A DNA stretch of 60,705 bases from Candidatus Methanoperedens sp. (GCA_028717345.1 JAQUNZ010000006.1:1-60705), one strand, 5' to 3'; shown: positions 22,364 through 31,069, numbered from the stretch's first letter. The notes: a model not told the origin generated them from the letters alone. Program-made: numbers and translations.

Positions 22364-23299
22364 TTAGAGCCACTGATTCCATTCAAGACAGGTCTTCTGG
22401 ATAGCCTGCTCAAGCGTGAACTTCGGGTTATACCCGAGCTCCTTTTTCGCCTTCGTTATATCGTACTCGAACACCGGGAAGTCAACACCACGGGCAGGAG
22501 CGAACGAAGGTGTGATATCCATCCTGTCGGTGCACTGGCGCGCGATGTTCAGGAAATCATGTGTTGTCCTGCTTGCTCCGGAACCGATATTGAACACACC
22601 CTGCGCCTGCTTCTTAAGCGCAAGCTCAATCGCCTGGACAACATCTTCAACATAAGTAAAGTCATTCTTGTTCAGCCCGTCACCGAATATCACTGGCCTC
22701 TCGCCGGCAAGCAGCTTGACGATGAACGTATTCGCGCCCCAGAACTTACCGGGCCCTATGACATGAGGCAGCCGCAGGATGGTGAGAGACTGCTTATCAG
22801 TATAATGGCGAATAGCGGTCTCAGCGAAAAGCTTGGACATACCGTACATGGAATTAGACGAGTACTCGACAGGCTGCATTTCATCAAAAGGCGGCTTGGC
22901 TAAAGTCGAATACACGCTCCCGGTTGAAGTGTACACAAGATGTGCGGCCTTATTCTCGATACACGCCTTCATGACATTCACAGCCCCTGCAACATTTACG
23001 GATGCTGTGATATGCGGGTCCTGTTCAGCAGGAGCGAACAGCGCAACTGCAGCAAGATTCACAACGAAATCCCCGCGGCTGATCGCATAATACACCTGCT
23101 TATAGTCGGTAACATCCCCTCCGATGAACTTTGCTTTATTATACCAGGAAGTCTCGCCCTTGGTAGGATCGTACACATTAGCGCCAAGGACTTTGGGTTT
23201 CTTCATATCGAACACGGTCACATCATGACCTTCAGAAAGAAGTTTCTTGACAAGGTGGTTACCCACAAAACCGGCTCCACCGAATACTTTAACAAACAT
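22364..23299 (-). CDS. NAD-dependent epimerase/dehydratase (extended SDR), second copy
   Basis: Start ATG 23299 follows CGAGGTATCT; the frame is open further upstream. Rossmann motif GGAGFVGNHLV at the N-terminus, TSTGSVYS and MYGMSKLFAE (Tyr-x3-Lys) at the active site, NDFTYVEDVV later. About 311 aa, full length. Distinct from the copy at 20016, so two sugar-modifying steps are likely. First gene of the glycan operon; the promoter should lie in 23300-23451. Confidence 0.88.
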   Translation of the reverse strand: MFVKVFGGAGFVGNHLVKKLLSEGHDVTVFDMKKPKVLGANVYDPTKGETSWYNKAKFIGGDVTDYKQVYYAISRGDFVVNLAAVALFAPAEQDPHITASVNVAGAVNVMKACIENKAAHLVYTSTGSVYSTLAKPPFDEMQPVEYSSNSMYGMSKLFAETAIRHYTDKQSLTILRLPHVIGPGKFWGANTFIVKLLAGERPVIFGDGLNKNDFTYVEDVVQAIELALKKQAQGVFNIGSGASRTTHDFLNIARQCTDRMDITPSFAPARGVDFPVFEYDITKAKKELGYNPKFTLEQAIQKTCLEWNQWL

Positions 23300-23451
23300 A
23301 GATACCTCGTTTACAGTTGTTGCCATTAAATTGCCGTTAAATCGCTGTCAAATTGCCGTTACAGCGTTACCCGCACGTTGCCTCATGCGGATGATGATAA
23401 CTACTATTAGTATAGTTATATAGATTTCTATATAGCTACCGTGCCAAGCAC
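23300..23451 (-). promoter_or_regulatory. AT-rich promoter region of the glycan operon
   Basis: Holds a direct repeat AAATTGCCGTTA at 23329-23340 and 23350-23361 and a near-palindrome TATATAGA/TCTATATA. No gene seen. Confidence 0.35.
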
Positions 23452-23904
23452 TCAGGTCTTGTACTTTACCCTTGTCCTGATAGTCAGCCCGCCGGTACTA
23501 TCAGCGCAGCGCGCCGATACTCTAGTATCCTTCGGGATTTTTACAGCCACAGGAAGGGGTTCATAGACAGCCGGGATAATGGTCTGTGCAACAACACCCC
23601 CAACAATGGACTGAACTGAATGGTACGCAGAGAAAATAGTAGACTCAGAACCAACAGGACCTATAGCAAGTTCCACAATATAATCGGTATTAACAGTTAC
23701 ACCATACATATAGATGCCAACAACGTACCCATACTGCGTCATTATAGACGCAGGGACAACTTCAACATAAGCACCAAGAGTCCAGGGAGCGGCACCGGAA
23801 GTCAGTAAAGTTCCAACAGCAAGTTTAGGGACTGTATAATACCTTCCTGAATGAACCTGCTCGAATATTTTAAGGATTTTAGGTAAACCGAATGTAAGTT
23901 CCAT
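23452..23904 (-). CDS. hypothetical beta-rich protein, 150 aa (virion candidate)
   Basis: Hydrophobic, strand-like segments (VGTLLTSGAAPWTLGAYVEVV, YVVGIYMYGVTV) and a basic end. Resembles small tail or fibre-associated proteins in composition only. In a minus-strand set with the PT-linker protein and a 308-aa protein. Confidence 0.55.
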   Translation of the reverse strand: MELTFGLPKILKIFEQVHSGRYYTVPKLAVGTLLTSGAAPWTLGAYVEVVPASIMTQYGYVVGIYMYGVTVNTDYIVELAIGPVGSESTIFSAYHSVQSIVGGVVAQTIIPAVYEPLPVAVKIPKDTRVSARCADSTGGLTIRTRVKYKT

Positions 23905-23916
23905 AAGACCACCTGC

Positions 23917-24519
23917 TCATCTAGTAAGTACTATACTCATAATAGCTGTGTCTACATCAGCATAAACCTGTACCTCTGCGAACCTGCACTTCTCATCAAC
24001 CCTGTAATTATGAGAGCCGCCTTCCTCAAGAGTTATCCAGGCAGTCCACTTCTCACCATCATCAGTCCACCTGTAATACACGCTGCCCTCCCCGTTATTC
24101 TCAATAGCAAGGCTGCGTGCGGGAACAACGAGCCCCTGCACCTGGTCATAAGCAATATAATACGTCAGGGGATTGCTCGGATCAATAGAAGTAACAACAG
24201 CCCTGTCAACGACGAACGCCCTGCCGTGCAAGAGCCGGACATCTTCAGGAGGAAGGTCGCTCTCTTCAAGAATATAGTTACCCCTGTCCACTTTCTTCTG
24301 GGGAACGGTTCCGGTATCACCGGACGGGGTAGGAGCAGGAGTGGGAACAGGAGTGGGTGCAGGAGTAACGAATCCGGGAGAAGGTGTGGGTGTAGGCGTA
24401 GATGAAGGTACGGGAGTGGGCGTTACCTCCGGAGGTATGTCAAAGACCTTTATGCCGCCAAAGAGTATAGAAAGCTCAGGGAACTCTTCGCCATCAGCCT
24501 CACTATACTCTTTAGCCAT
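23917..24519 (-). CDS. protein with Pro-Thr linker, 200 aa
   Basis: Residues about 30-75 are a PTP repeat linker; the C-terminal 110 residues are beta-rich (YYIAYDQVQGLVVPARSL, SVYYRWTDDGEKWTAWI). The linker is the same kind as in the adhesin module at 32.8-39 kb, suggesting both contribute to one surface structure. Starts MAKEYSEADGEEF without a signal peptide. Confidence 0.65.
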   Translation of the reverse strand: MAKEYSEADGEEFPELSILFGGIKVFDIPPEVTPTPVPSSTPTPTPSPGFVTPAPTPVPTPAPTPSGDTGTVPQKKVDRGNYILEESDLPPEDVRLLHGRAFVVDRAVVTSIDPSNPLTYYIAYDQVQGLVVPARSLAIENNGEGSVYYRWTDDGEKWTAWITLEEGGSHNYRVDEKCRFAEVQVYADVDTAIMSIVLTR

Positions 24520-24542
24520 ATAAACAAAAAAAGAAAGACAGG

Positions 24543-25469
24543 CTAAAAGACCCCGGCAAGTATCGCATCCTCAAGCCCGAGCTCATCTATTATAACCTGG
24601 TCGCTGTCACTTATTGGCTGCTCCCATTTTATTTTCTCAAGAAGAGTCAGAGGCGCGACGCCGTACCTGTACCGAACGGGAAGATTTGTTATACCGGTAG
24701 TGCTCTCAATGATGACCTCGTGCCTATCAACAGCAGGGATATAGCACGGGACTTCGACATCAATACCGGGCATGGCGTTAATATCAAGCTTGATATGGGC
24801 AGTATCTATCTTATCACGGTTAAGTGTGAAGTACGTGTCGTTAGGACCGGCGCCGCCAAAGCGCGTGCTGGTCATACTTGAATCCACGGATATACCAAGG
24901 AGCACGGCTTTCTCACCGCTTTTCACATTTATTATCCTTCCCACACCGGTACTTGAGTTGGCAGCAACAGTGACCAGACGAGCGACCTCATACGTTTTCT
25001 TGAACTCCTGCACATCAAGGCCGCGCAGTATCCCTGCCGAGAATTTCTTCGATATTTCAAACGAGCTGTCAAGAGCCTGTTCATCGGTATTGAGTGGAAG
25101 ACCGTACCTTATTTTCTCAAACACCGTCATCTTCGTGATCCTGAGAAGGTAAGTACAATAAGTACGGTACGCAGAGCCCACAGCCCACATATCCAGGCTG
25201 TCATAGCACGCAATATCAACAGGTGAAAACAGGCGTTCAGGCCGCGCGACAAAGGGACTCTCAACGACAGCGTGCCCGCCGTCATTATCTATCCGCAATG
25301 TAACGTCAGGAGTCTGGCCGGTCGCGATATTCTTGACAAACATGGCATACGGTGAGAACGCGGCATAACTGGCAATGCTCGCGCCGCTTGCACTGGCTGT
25401 AATCGCACTCGCTTCAGGAAGCTCTTCAGGGTAGAGCTTCGCACGTTTTGGATCTATTCTTGCTACCAT
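24543..25469 (-). CDS. structural-type protein, 308 aa
   Basis: Starts MVARIDPKRAKLYPEELPEAS; Ala/Ser-rich segment at 25-45, then long beta-rich region (EKAVLLGISVDSSMTSTRFGG) and C-terminal acidic end. The pattern of 'receptor-like' strands with conserved Pro/Gly turns suits a virion or spike protein. No family recognised. Confidence 0.55.
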   Translation of the reverse strand: MVARIDPKRAKLYPEELPEASAITASASGASIASYAAFSPYAMFVKNIATGQTPDVTLRIDNDGGHAVVESPFVARPERLFSPVDIACYDSLDMWAVGSAYRTYCTYLLRITKMTVFEKIRYGLPLNTDEQALDSSFEISKKFSAGILRGLDVQEFKKTYEVARLVTVAANSSTGVGRIINVKSGEKAVLLGISVDSSMTSTRFGGAGPNDTYFTLNRDKIDTAHIKLDINAMPGIDVEVPCYIPAVDRHEVIIESTTGITNLPVRYRYGVAPLTLLEKIKWEQPISDSDQVIIDELGLEDAILAGVF

Positions 25470-25533
25470 ACCACAGGATAGTAATCAATACATATTTAAA
25501 TCACGATGATAATCTACATAATCATACGTTTAA

Positions 25534-25548
25534 TGTACTTTAAGTACA
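25534..25548. promoter_or_regulatory. inverted repeat before the AbrB-like gene
   Basis: TGTACTT-T-AAGTACA, 7-bp arms, 15 nt before the GTG start. A likely operator, perhaps for autoregulation; it also lies in the divergent promoter of the 308-aa gene. Confidence 0.45.
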
Positions 25549-25562
25549 AAAGAGGATAGAGA

Positions 25563-25718
25563 GTGCAGGAAACCAAGGAGTTCAGCGCGGAGGTAATAGA
25601 AGGGGGAAGAGTAACAATACCTAAAGGGATAAGGCACGAGCTGGAATTAAAGAAAGGGGAATGGGTAAAAATGACAATCCAGAAATCAACAAAGCAGAGA
25701 GGGAATATAATTCTATGA
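25563..25718 (+). CDS. AbrB/SpoVT-type swapped-hairpin DNA-binding protein, 51 aa
   Basis: GTG start. Contains the family core: EVIEGGRVTIPKGIRHELELKKGEWV, seen as 'GRVTIPKGIR' followed by 'LKKGEWVKM'. Forms homodimeric beta-barrel DNA-binding units in archaeal and bacterial regulators. Its stop overlaps the glycosyltransferase start (ATGA at 25715). Confidence 0.75.
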   Translation: MQETKEFSAEVIEGGRVTIPKGIRHELELKKGEWVKMTIQKSTKQRGNIIL

Positions 25719-26689
25719 ATAAATACAGCTATATATTGATAGGCGACGACAGGGGCAGGAACCACCTGGACAGCAGCCCGGAGAACAGCACATTACAGCT
25801 ATCCGGATTATACCAGTGGGCGAACGCGTTCAAGAGATGCGGTAAGGGGGGAACAATAGAACCATTCTGGAGAAAAGAGGACCTGGAAGATTATGACATA
25901 GTGCACATAAATATGACACCTTCCAACCTGCAGCACATCTCAGTGATCAGGAACGAGCTGGGTGAAAGCTCATCAACGAAGATAATATGCAACATCGACC
26001 TAGACGTGACGCACTGGTCAGTCAACTTCTCATATTACATGACCGCCCTGGTAAAAGAACTGGAAAAAGCAGACGTGCTGTTCCACGTAGAAAGCACGGG
26101 TGCTAATGTTCTGAGCCACATAGTAGACAGGAATGTGTACGTATGCCCGCACCCCGTGGATGTATCAAGCATCTATGACTACATAATCAAGTACAGGGAA
26201 CCCATGGCCGGTGTGATATTCCACAGATACACAGGCGAGTCAATGACCCCTTACATCGCGCTCAGGAATATCCCGCTGCGCAGGGTACTGTTCGGCTACA
26301 CCCCGATAGGAAAGCAGGCAGCAGTATCAAATGCGGGAATGTATGACGATATCCTGCCGTACCAGGACTTCAAGAGCAACATATCAGAAATGGCAAAGAT
26401 GTTCCTGGGCTGTGACCTATACCAGGGGTACAGCTACGGGCGCGCGGTAGTAGAGTTCGCGGCTCTTGAAGTACCCATAGTCGCCTCAAATACAATAGGA
26501 GCTGCAAGATACCTGTTCCCGGAAACTGCGGTGAACCCGTTTGACACCAAAGATGCAGAAGATAAGTTCAAGAGAATAATAAGCGACCCGGACTTCGCGG
26601 ACTCGGTGATCAGGACGGCAGCGGAAAGGTGCAGCCTGTACAGCCTTGAGAACAGATATAAGGCGTTCTGTGGGATGATTGAGTCTTAA
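25715..26689 (+). CDS. glycosyltransferase-like protein, 324 aa
   Basis: ATG 25715 (coupled to AbrB) rather than the ATG at 25661 that overlaps it. First half: YDIVHINMTPSNLQHIS and CNIDLDVTHWSVNF; second half: FKSNISEMAKMFLGCDLY, GRAVVEFAALEVPIVASNTIGAARYLF, the E-x-x-A-x-x-x-P-x-V-A-x donor-site loop of GT4-type enzymes. Likely adds a sugar to a surface or virion glycan. Donor unknown. Confidence 0.75.
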   Translation: MNKYSYILIGDDRGRNHLDSSPENSTLQLSGLYQWANAFKRCGKGGTIEPFWRKEDLEDYDIVHINMTPSNLQHISVIRNELGESSSTKIICNIDLDVTHWSVNFSYYMTALVKELEKADVLFHVESTGANVLSHIVDRNVYVCPHPVDVSSIYDYIIKYREPMAGVIFHRYTGESMTPYIALRNIPLRRVLFGYTPIGKQAAVSNAGMYDDILPYQDFKSNISEMAKMFLGCDLYQGYSYGRAVVEFAALEVPIVASNTIGAARYLFPETAVNPFDTKDAEDKFKRIISDPDFADSVIRTAAERCSLYSLENRYKAFCGMIES

Positions 26690-26754
26690 GGCGTGATACT
26701 ATCCCTGACCATGATACCCATGACCTATTCGACTACTGGTTCTTCGGCTGCACC

Positions 26755-26961
26755 ATGGGGCAGTACAGATGGGTTCACCAGCTCCTAGACCACCCCTGGC
26801 AGGAGATGTTCGGAAAAGAGCACAGGAAAATAATGCACGATTCAAGGACTGTAGTATGGATAGAGATGAACTACGGCCCCGTTCCGGCACTCGTGGCTAA
26901 GGGACATATCGCACTTGACATAGCGGTTTCGTCAGCAAAGCGGAGAGGGGAACTAAAGTAG
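26755..26961 (+). CDS. hypothetical protein, 68 aa, N-terminus uncertain
   Basis: Protein-like sequence continues in frame upstream of ATG 26755 (HDTHDLFDYWFFGCT) back to a stop at about 26683, but no start codon is present there. Either translation starts at 26755 or the true N-terminus was lost or shifted. Aromatic N-terminal half (YRWVHQLLDHPWQEMF) then a hydrophobic helix (ALVAKGHIALDIAVSS). Confidence 0.45.
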   Translation: MGQYRWVHQLLDHPWQEMFGKEHRKIMHDSRTVVWIEMNYGPVPALVAKGHIALDIAVSSAKRRGELK

Positions 26962-27017
26962 AAAATAGTGTTGGTTTAGAAGATTATTTATACAGGAACT
27001 CTCCAAGAAAAGCAGGC

Positions 27018-27116
27018 ATGTCTAATATAGACACGTTAAGCAAAAGATTGGTGGTGCCTGCGAGAGGCAGGAGAGCACTGGTCTATCTAATAGAGGATAT
27101 GGTAAAATGGCTATAA
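27018..27116 (+). CDS. tiny ORF, 32 aa
   Basis: MSNIDTLSKRLVVPARGRR start, helix-forming end. A TATTTATA box at 26985-26994 is about 25 nt upstream, making it the first ORF of the transcript; it overlaps the next gene by 10 nt. Confidence 0.4.
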   Translation: MSNIDTLSKRLVVPARGRRALVYLIEDMVKWL

Positions 27117-27346
27117 CATTGCGTAAAACAAGTGTAACGGATTTGGCTTCAATTAGTCCTGAGCTGGCGGGTTTATTAAACAGCTTATCAGGTGGAAAGG
27201 GCTGTATCAAGATCTCGCGTTTTAAACCGGTTGATTTGGAGAGCTTGAAGATGTTCGCTGAAGTTCATCCTGACGAAGAGTGTGTGATCAATAGCATCCT
27301 GTCACGGCTGGAATCCGAGCATGAGATTAACCTGACATGGAACTAA
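27107..27346 (+). CDS. hypothetical protein, 79 aa
   Basis: Starts MAITLRKTSVTDLASISPEL; mixed alpha/beta, with GGKGCIKISRFKPVDLESL. Not recognised. Confidence 0.55.
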   Translation: MAITLRKTSVTDLASISPELAGLLNSLSGGKGCIKISRFKPVDLESLKMFAEVHPDEECVINSILSRLESEHEINLTWN

Positions 27347-27368
27347 GCGCCCGCTACATAACAGTGTT

Positions 27369-27602
27369 ATGAAGCCGTGGTATGCTCTTAGCGCAATGTT
27401 CTTCGCGTTCTCAGTGATGTTCGCTTACCCGGTCGTCCATTACGATGTCCTAATATCCGGGCCGCTAATCGAAGACGCGCCATATATAGTGTTCAATATC
27501 AGGTATTACGCTTTCTTACTTCTTGCATCAATCAGCGTTATGGCCATGGGAAGCTGCTTTATCTATGGGTTTTTAGGAAAAAAGGATGATGGGACTGATT
27601 AA
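27369..27602 (+). CDS. two-helix membrane protein, 77 aa
   Basis: Hydrophobic spans at residues about 5-24 and 42-66 (YYAFLLLASISVMAMGSCFIYGFL), short acidic C-tail. Convergent with the gene at 27612. Confidence 0.55.
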   Translation: MKPWYALSAMFFAFSVMFAYPVVHYDVLISGPLIEDAPYIVFNIRYYAFLLLASISVMAMGSCFIYGFLGKKDDGTD

Positions 27603-27611
27603 TAAAAGTTA

Positions 27612-28340
27612 CTAATATATTACTGTCCCGGTATTGATAGATTTCTTCTTCTTGTGAGCTGCAACACCGCCCCTGGACTCTTCAGATGCAGGGGCACGGA
27701 GAGCACCCAGGAACTCCTTTGCCTCTTCCGGAGAGCGGACGAACTCAACATCACCGGTCATGAAGTCAAGTATCTCGTTCATGAACACCCCCATCTCATT
27801 CTGGTCTTTAGGCAGTGCGCTGTCTATAAGCGTCTCATCCCCGGTCATGAGGCCGAGATAGTACTTCCCCGCGCGTGTGAAGTAAGCATCGAATATGAGA
27901 TTTGAGAACATATCCTTCACAGCCGAAGGTTTCCGCATCTCCGCAGCAAACACGGGAGCGGCAGCCCGCGCCTGCGGGATATCCGCACCCCTCATCCCCG
28001 GGAAGTTACTGTTTTGAGAAGCACTGGTCCCTTCACCGCTACCGACCCCGCCGCCAAGCTGGATCTTACCAAGGTTCAGGTTCTTCTTATCAAGGGTCTG
28101 GCACCTGCCACAAGTACGGAGCTGGTCCACTTTCTTAGCCACATCATCAAGGGTGTTTCTCTTCTTATCATACTCGACCCACATGACCACGTGCTGGCCC
28201 GTGTTATCGTCCCTGCCGACCTCGGCCCTGTAGCCCTTTGTCCGGAACTCATCTATATACCCGTCCCTGGGGTCAAGCTTTGTGGCTGTGGTATTGATCA
28301 CGAGCTTCCATGACTCGCCACTATCAATGATCTCTGCCAT
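27612..28340 (-). CDS. hypothetical protein, 242 aa
   Basis: ATG 28340 with GAGAGG upstream. N-terminal domain (SWKLVINTTATKLDPRDGYIDEF) appears alpha/beta, followed by a CGRC pair, a Gly/Ser-rich linker and a helical C-terminus ending in a Lys patch. Overlaps the 461-aa gene by 4 nt at the other end, so they form one unit. Unknown. Confidence 0.55.
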   Translation of the reverse strand: MAEIIDSGESWKLVINTTATKLDPRDGYIDEFRTKGYRAEVGRDDNTGQHVVMWVEYDKKRNTLDDVAKKVDQLRTCGRCQTLDKKNLNLGKIQLGGGVGSGEGTSASQNSNFPGMRGADIPQARAAAPVFAAEMRKPSAVKDMFSNLIFDAYFTRAGKYYLGLMTGDETLIDSALPKDQNEMGVFMNEILDFMTGDVEFVRSPEEAKEFLGALRAPASEESRGGVAAHKKKKSINTGTVIY

Positions 28341-28342
28341 GC

Positions 28343-29728
28343 TCAAACCTCTCTTTTAACAGGGGCCCGGGTCTCCGTGACTATACCGGCATCGGCTGCA
28401 TGAGACTCAATTATTTCAGGAGGCGTAGCAGGCCTGATGACCCTCTCAACCGACTTACTAGTCATAGAGACCTTCTTGGCAGCAGGCGCGAGTGCTTCAT
28501 CCCCTTCCCTTCTCTTCACCATAGACCGCTGGAGCATCCCGGTAAGGAGCGCCTTCCCCATATCAGCCCGGTTTTTCTCAACTTCTATTTTCTTCTCCTG
28601 GATCTCAAGCTCTTTTTGTTTGGTCTCTTTTTCAAAGTCGAACTGCTTCACTTTAAGTTCCTCATCAACTGACCGGCCTTCAACACCGGGCTTCTTGACA
28701 AGCCCCACAGACTCAAGACCATCAATAAGTCCTTTTATTTCATTGACCGTATCTGCCAGCCCCTTCTTCTGATTAACAGCGGCCACCTGCTGCCTTAGAT
28801 TCATAATCTCATCAAGGATAGGCTTCAGTTCAGAGACCTGGGCCTGGCCGCCTTCTTTCTGCCGCATGGCTTTGAGTTCTTCCTTAAGATCCTTAAAATA
28901 CTCTTTAAGACCGTCATCATTCTTCTGCGGCTGCATCTTCTGCATTATCTCGAACATGGAGGACATCAGACCAAGGGCGATCTCCGTGGGGTCGGCCTGG
29001 GGCTGCGGCTGTTGCTGCTGCTGGGGATGCCCGCCATTCATCATCATCTGCTGCATCCACATCTGCTGCTGCATCCAGGGAGGCATACCATACATACCCC
29101 CGCCCGGGCCTCCAGGCATGGACATGGGAGATGATTGAGTAAGCATCGCTGAAAGATTAGCTACAGCCTGTGGGTCAAGATCTCCAAGCTCGGTAAGGAA
29201 GCTCTTCCTCTCTTCACCGTTCATCTTCATCAGCTTTGACATAAGTACTGTCTGAGGACTCATGGCGCCGAACATAGGGAACTGCCCCATACCACCCATA
29301 CCATTATCATACATACCGCCGGGGTTCTGCTGCGATGCAGCTGCACTAGAGGGAATAGGCTTTCCGGATTCAATAGCAGCCCTCATCTCCGCAAGCTCGG
29401 CTTCCTTTTTGAGCTTCGCGATCTCAGCCTCTTTTTTCTTGATATCGCTGCGGGATACATACGCCTCGCGCATATTGTCATCAAACTCCCTCATCTGGGC
29501 TGCCGCCGCCTTGACCTGAAGCAGATCTACATCAGCATTCTCAGTGGACTTGAGAACCCTGAACATATTCGCGACAGTATGTAGGTCCTGGTCTATACCA
29601 TCATCGGCGAGTTTAGCGTTCTGTGTACTCCCGCATTTTGGGCATTTATCTGCACCTGTGAACTCTTCACGGCAGTTATTACACCTAAAAGAGCCCTTCT
29701 GTATTTCTTTTCCCTCGGTCTTAGCCAT
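28343..29728 (-). CDS. zinc-ribbon, coiled-coil protein, 461 aa
   Basis: Zinc ribbon at residues 13-35 (FRCNNCREEFTG, KCPKCGS), then a charged coiled coil (KKKEAEIAKLKKEAELAEM), a Met/Gln/Gly-rich low-complexity region around residues 190-260, and a second long coiled coil (DFEKETKQKELEIQEKKIEV). Ends in a basic/Pro tail. Could be a scaffold or a nucleic-acid organiser. Divergent from 29881 with an inverted repeat between. Confidence 0.65.
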   Translation of the reverse strand: MAKTEGKEIQKGSFRCNNCREEFTGADKCPKCGSTQNAKLADDGIDQDLHTVANMFRVLKSTENADVDLLQVKAAAAQMREFDDNMREAYVSRSDIKKKEAEIAKLKKEAELAEMRAAIESGKPIPSSAAASQQNPGGMYDNGMGGMGQFPMFGAMSPQTVLMSKLMKMNGEERKSFLTELGDLDPQAVANLSAMLTQSSPMSMPGGPGGGMYGMPPWMQQQMWMQQMMMNGGHPQQQQQPQPQADPTEIALGLMSSMFEIMQKMQPQKNDDGLKEYFKDLKEELKAMRQKEGGQAQVSELKPILDEIMNLRQQVAAVNQKKGLADTVNEIKGLIDGLESVGLVKKPGVEGRSVDEELKVKQFDFEKETKQKELEIQEKKIEVEKNRADMGKALLTGMLQRSMVKRREGDEALAPAAKKVSMTSKSVERVIRPATPPEIIESHAADAGIVTETRAPVKREV

Positions 29729-29803
29729 TGTATCAATATAAAATATATCTCCTGAGATTTAAAGCAAGTGGGCTCATATACATAATAGTACTCATTACCA
29801 TTT

Positions 29804-29845
29804 GTACCATATAGTTTATTTTAATCCAAATACATTATATGGTAC
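29804..29845. promoter_or_regulatory. 10-bp inverted repeat between divergent genes
   Basis: GTACCATATA (29804-29813) and TATATGGTAC (29836-29845), separated by 22 bp (centres about three helical turns apart). Likely operator controlling both flanking promoters. Confidence 0.55.
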
Positions 29846-29880
29846 ATGAGGCGATGGTCTAAAAATAAGGAGATGGACTA

Positions 29881-30258
29881 ATGGTAGAAATGGATGTAAA
29901 AGAGATACTTGGGACATTGGACTTTAATAGGCTAAAAGAGCTCCGGAACGAAGCAAGCAAGATGATACAGGTGGCAAGGAACAGAAAAGCCATGAGGGTG
30001 AATACATATATACCAGCGGAGGTACGTGACGACTTTGATACTGCTGTGCAGTGGGCTTACGAACACAAGATCATTAAGAAGCCCTCAAAATGGTTATTCT
30101 GTCAGATGGTGGCACGTAACGGGATATTATACATAATGGAGCAGAAGAAGGCCAAGGAGCTTGAGAAAACACGCGCAGCCGCAGCAATATCTTCACAGAT
30201 GAATCCTGGCGCGCAATCCCCGCCCGGACATACTCCTGAGCCTTCAAAAAGCGCGTAA
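29881..30258 (+). CDS. putative DNA-binding protein, 125 aa
   Basis: ATG after AAGGAGATGG. Residues 40-95 (MRVNTYIPAEVRDDFDTAVQ, then a helix and KPSKWLFCQMVARNGIL) look like a ribbon-helix-helix type fold: strand MRVNTYIP then two helices. C-terminal tail is Ala/Pro/Ser-rich. Adjacent to the inverted repeat at 29804-29845, which it may recognise. Confidence 0.5.
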   Translation: MVEMDVKEILGTLDFNRLKELRNEASKMIQVARNRKAMRVNTYIPAEVRDDFDTAVQWAYEHKIIKKPSKWLFCQMVARNGILYIMEQKKAKELEKTRAAAAISSQMNPGAQSPPGHTPEPSKSA

Positions 30259-30296
30259 TTGAGCCTAATTGAGCTTAACTTCGGCAGCCCGGATTA

Positions 30297-30479
30297 TTAG
30301 TATATTACAGGCTTATTAGTATCGGCCAGATACTTCGCCATGAAGTCACGTATAAGAGCGGATTCAGTCGTCCTATTTTTAGTCGCCGCCATTTTGAAGT
30401 CGAAGTGCAGTTTTTCTGGAACCCTGATATTTAACTGGTCTTGTGGAACATTTTCTGTATTCTCACTCATACTCATCAT
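30297..30479 (-). CDS. ribbon-helix-helix regulator, 60 aa
   Basis: Residues 15-55: strand DQLNIRVPEKL then helices HFDFKMAATKN and TTESALIRDFMAKYL, a standard Arc/CopG/ParD layout. Several ATGs near the start make the N-terminus uncertain by 1-4 residues. Divergent from 30620. Confidence 0.7.
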   Translation of the reverse strand: MMSMSENTENVPQDQLNIRVPEKLHFDFKMAATKNRTTESALIRDFMAKYLADTNKPVIY

Positions 30480-30619
30480 TGTAATGTAGCTTTATAGACA
30501 TATAGCATTTTCTCTGTTGATCCCTGTCAAACTGCCCTGTTTTACATTTCTTTATATATTCTCTTTTATAAAGTCATGAATGCCCGAAAAGGGTTGAAGG
30601 ACATAACGAGGTATTTAAA

Positions 30620-30949
30620 ATGGCATATTTGACAAAAGTTGACTTCACACAGAAGCCAGTAACGACTATCTCCCTCATGGGTCCGGGGGGCAACTCCTCG
30701 CCAGGCTCATACACGAGATCAAGAAAGAACATGCTGCAGTCCCCGAGATTACTCCGCAGGATAGCGGGTGTATCAAGCGCAATGCAGGATGCTTGCAGCC
30801 TGGGCGACCACTGTACCAATAACCCCAAGCTGGTAGGCAAGATGGCCCCTGATGGCAAGCCATACAAGACATGCACCAGGGACGAAGCCGACAGCAGAAA
30901 GAAAGCAGCGGTCGAGTGCGCGAAGAGAGTCCTGCCTACCAAGTACTGA
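30620..30949 (+). CDS. basic Cys-containing protein, 109 aa
   Basis: ATG after AACGAGGTATTTAAA. Basic with a central GDHCTNNPKLVGKM segment and C-terminal KKAAVECAKRVLPTKY helix; four cysteines. Not recognised. Its final codons are inside the inverted repeat 30942-30959. Confidence 0.55.
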   Translation: MAYLTKVDFTQKPVTTISLMGPGGNSSPGSYTRSRKNMLQSPRLLRRIAGVSSAMQDACSLGDHCTNNPKLVGKMAPDGKPYKTCTRDEADSRKKAAVECAKRVLPTKY

Positions 30950-30959
30950 GTTCAGTACT
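30942..30959 (+). terminator. inverted repeat overlapping a stop codon
   Basis: AGTACTGA-GT-TCAGTACT, 8-bp arms, formed partly by the last codons and TGA of the upstream gene. Confidence 0.4.
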
Positions 30960-31002
30960 GAGCGGGAACTGATAAGCTGACAGATAAAAGCGCCATAGCG
31001 CA

Positions 31003-31059
31003 ACAGGACCTCCGGGCTGCACCAAGCCAACTTAACGCTTAATAGCCCGGAGGTCCTGT
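31003..31059 (+). promoter_or_regulatory. 16-bp hairpin hiding the ribosome site of the next gene
   Basis: ACAGGACCTCCGGGCT (31003-31018) pairs perfectly with AGCCCGGAGGTCCTGT (31044-31059) around a 25-nt loop. The only ribosome site before ATG 31070, GGAGGT at 31049-31054, is buried in the stem. This predicts translational control of the 31070 gene and the protease behind it. Confidence 0.7.
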
Positions 31060-31069
31060 AACACCAATT

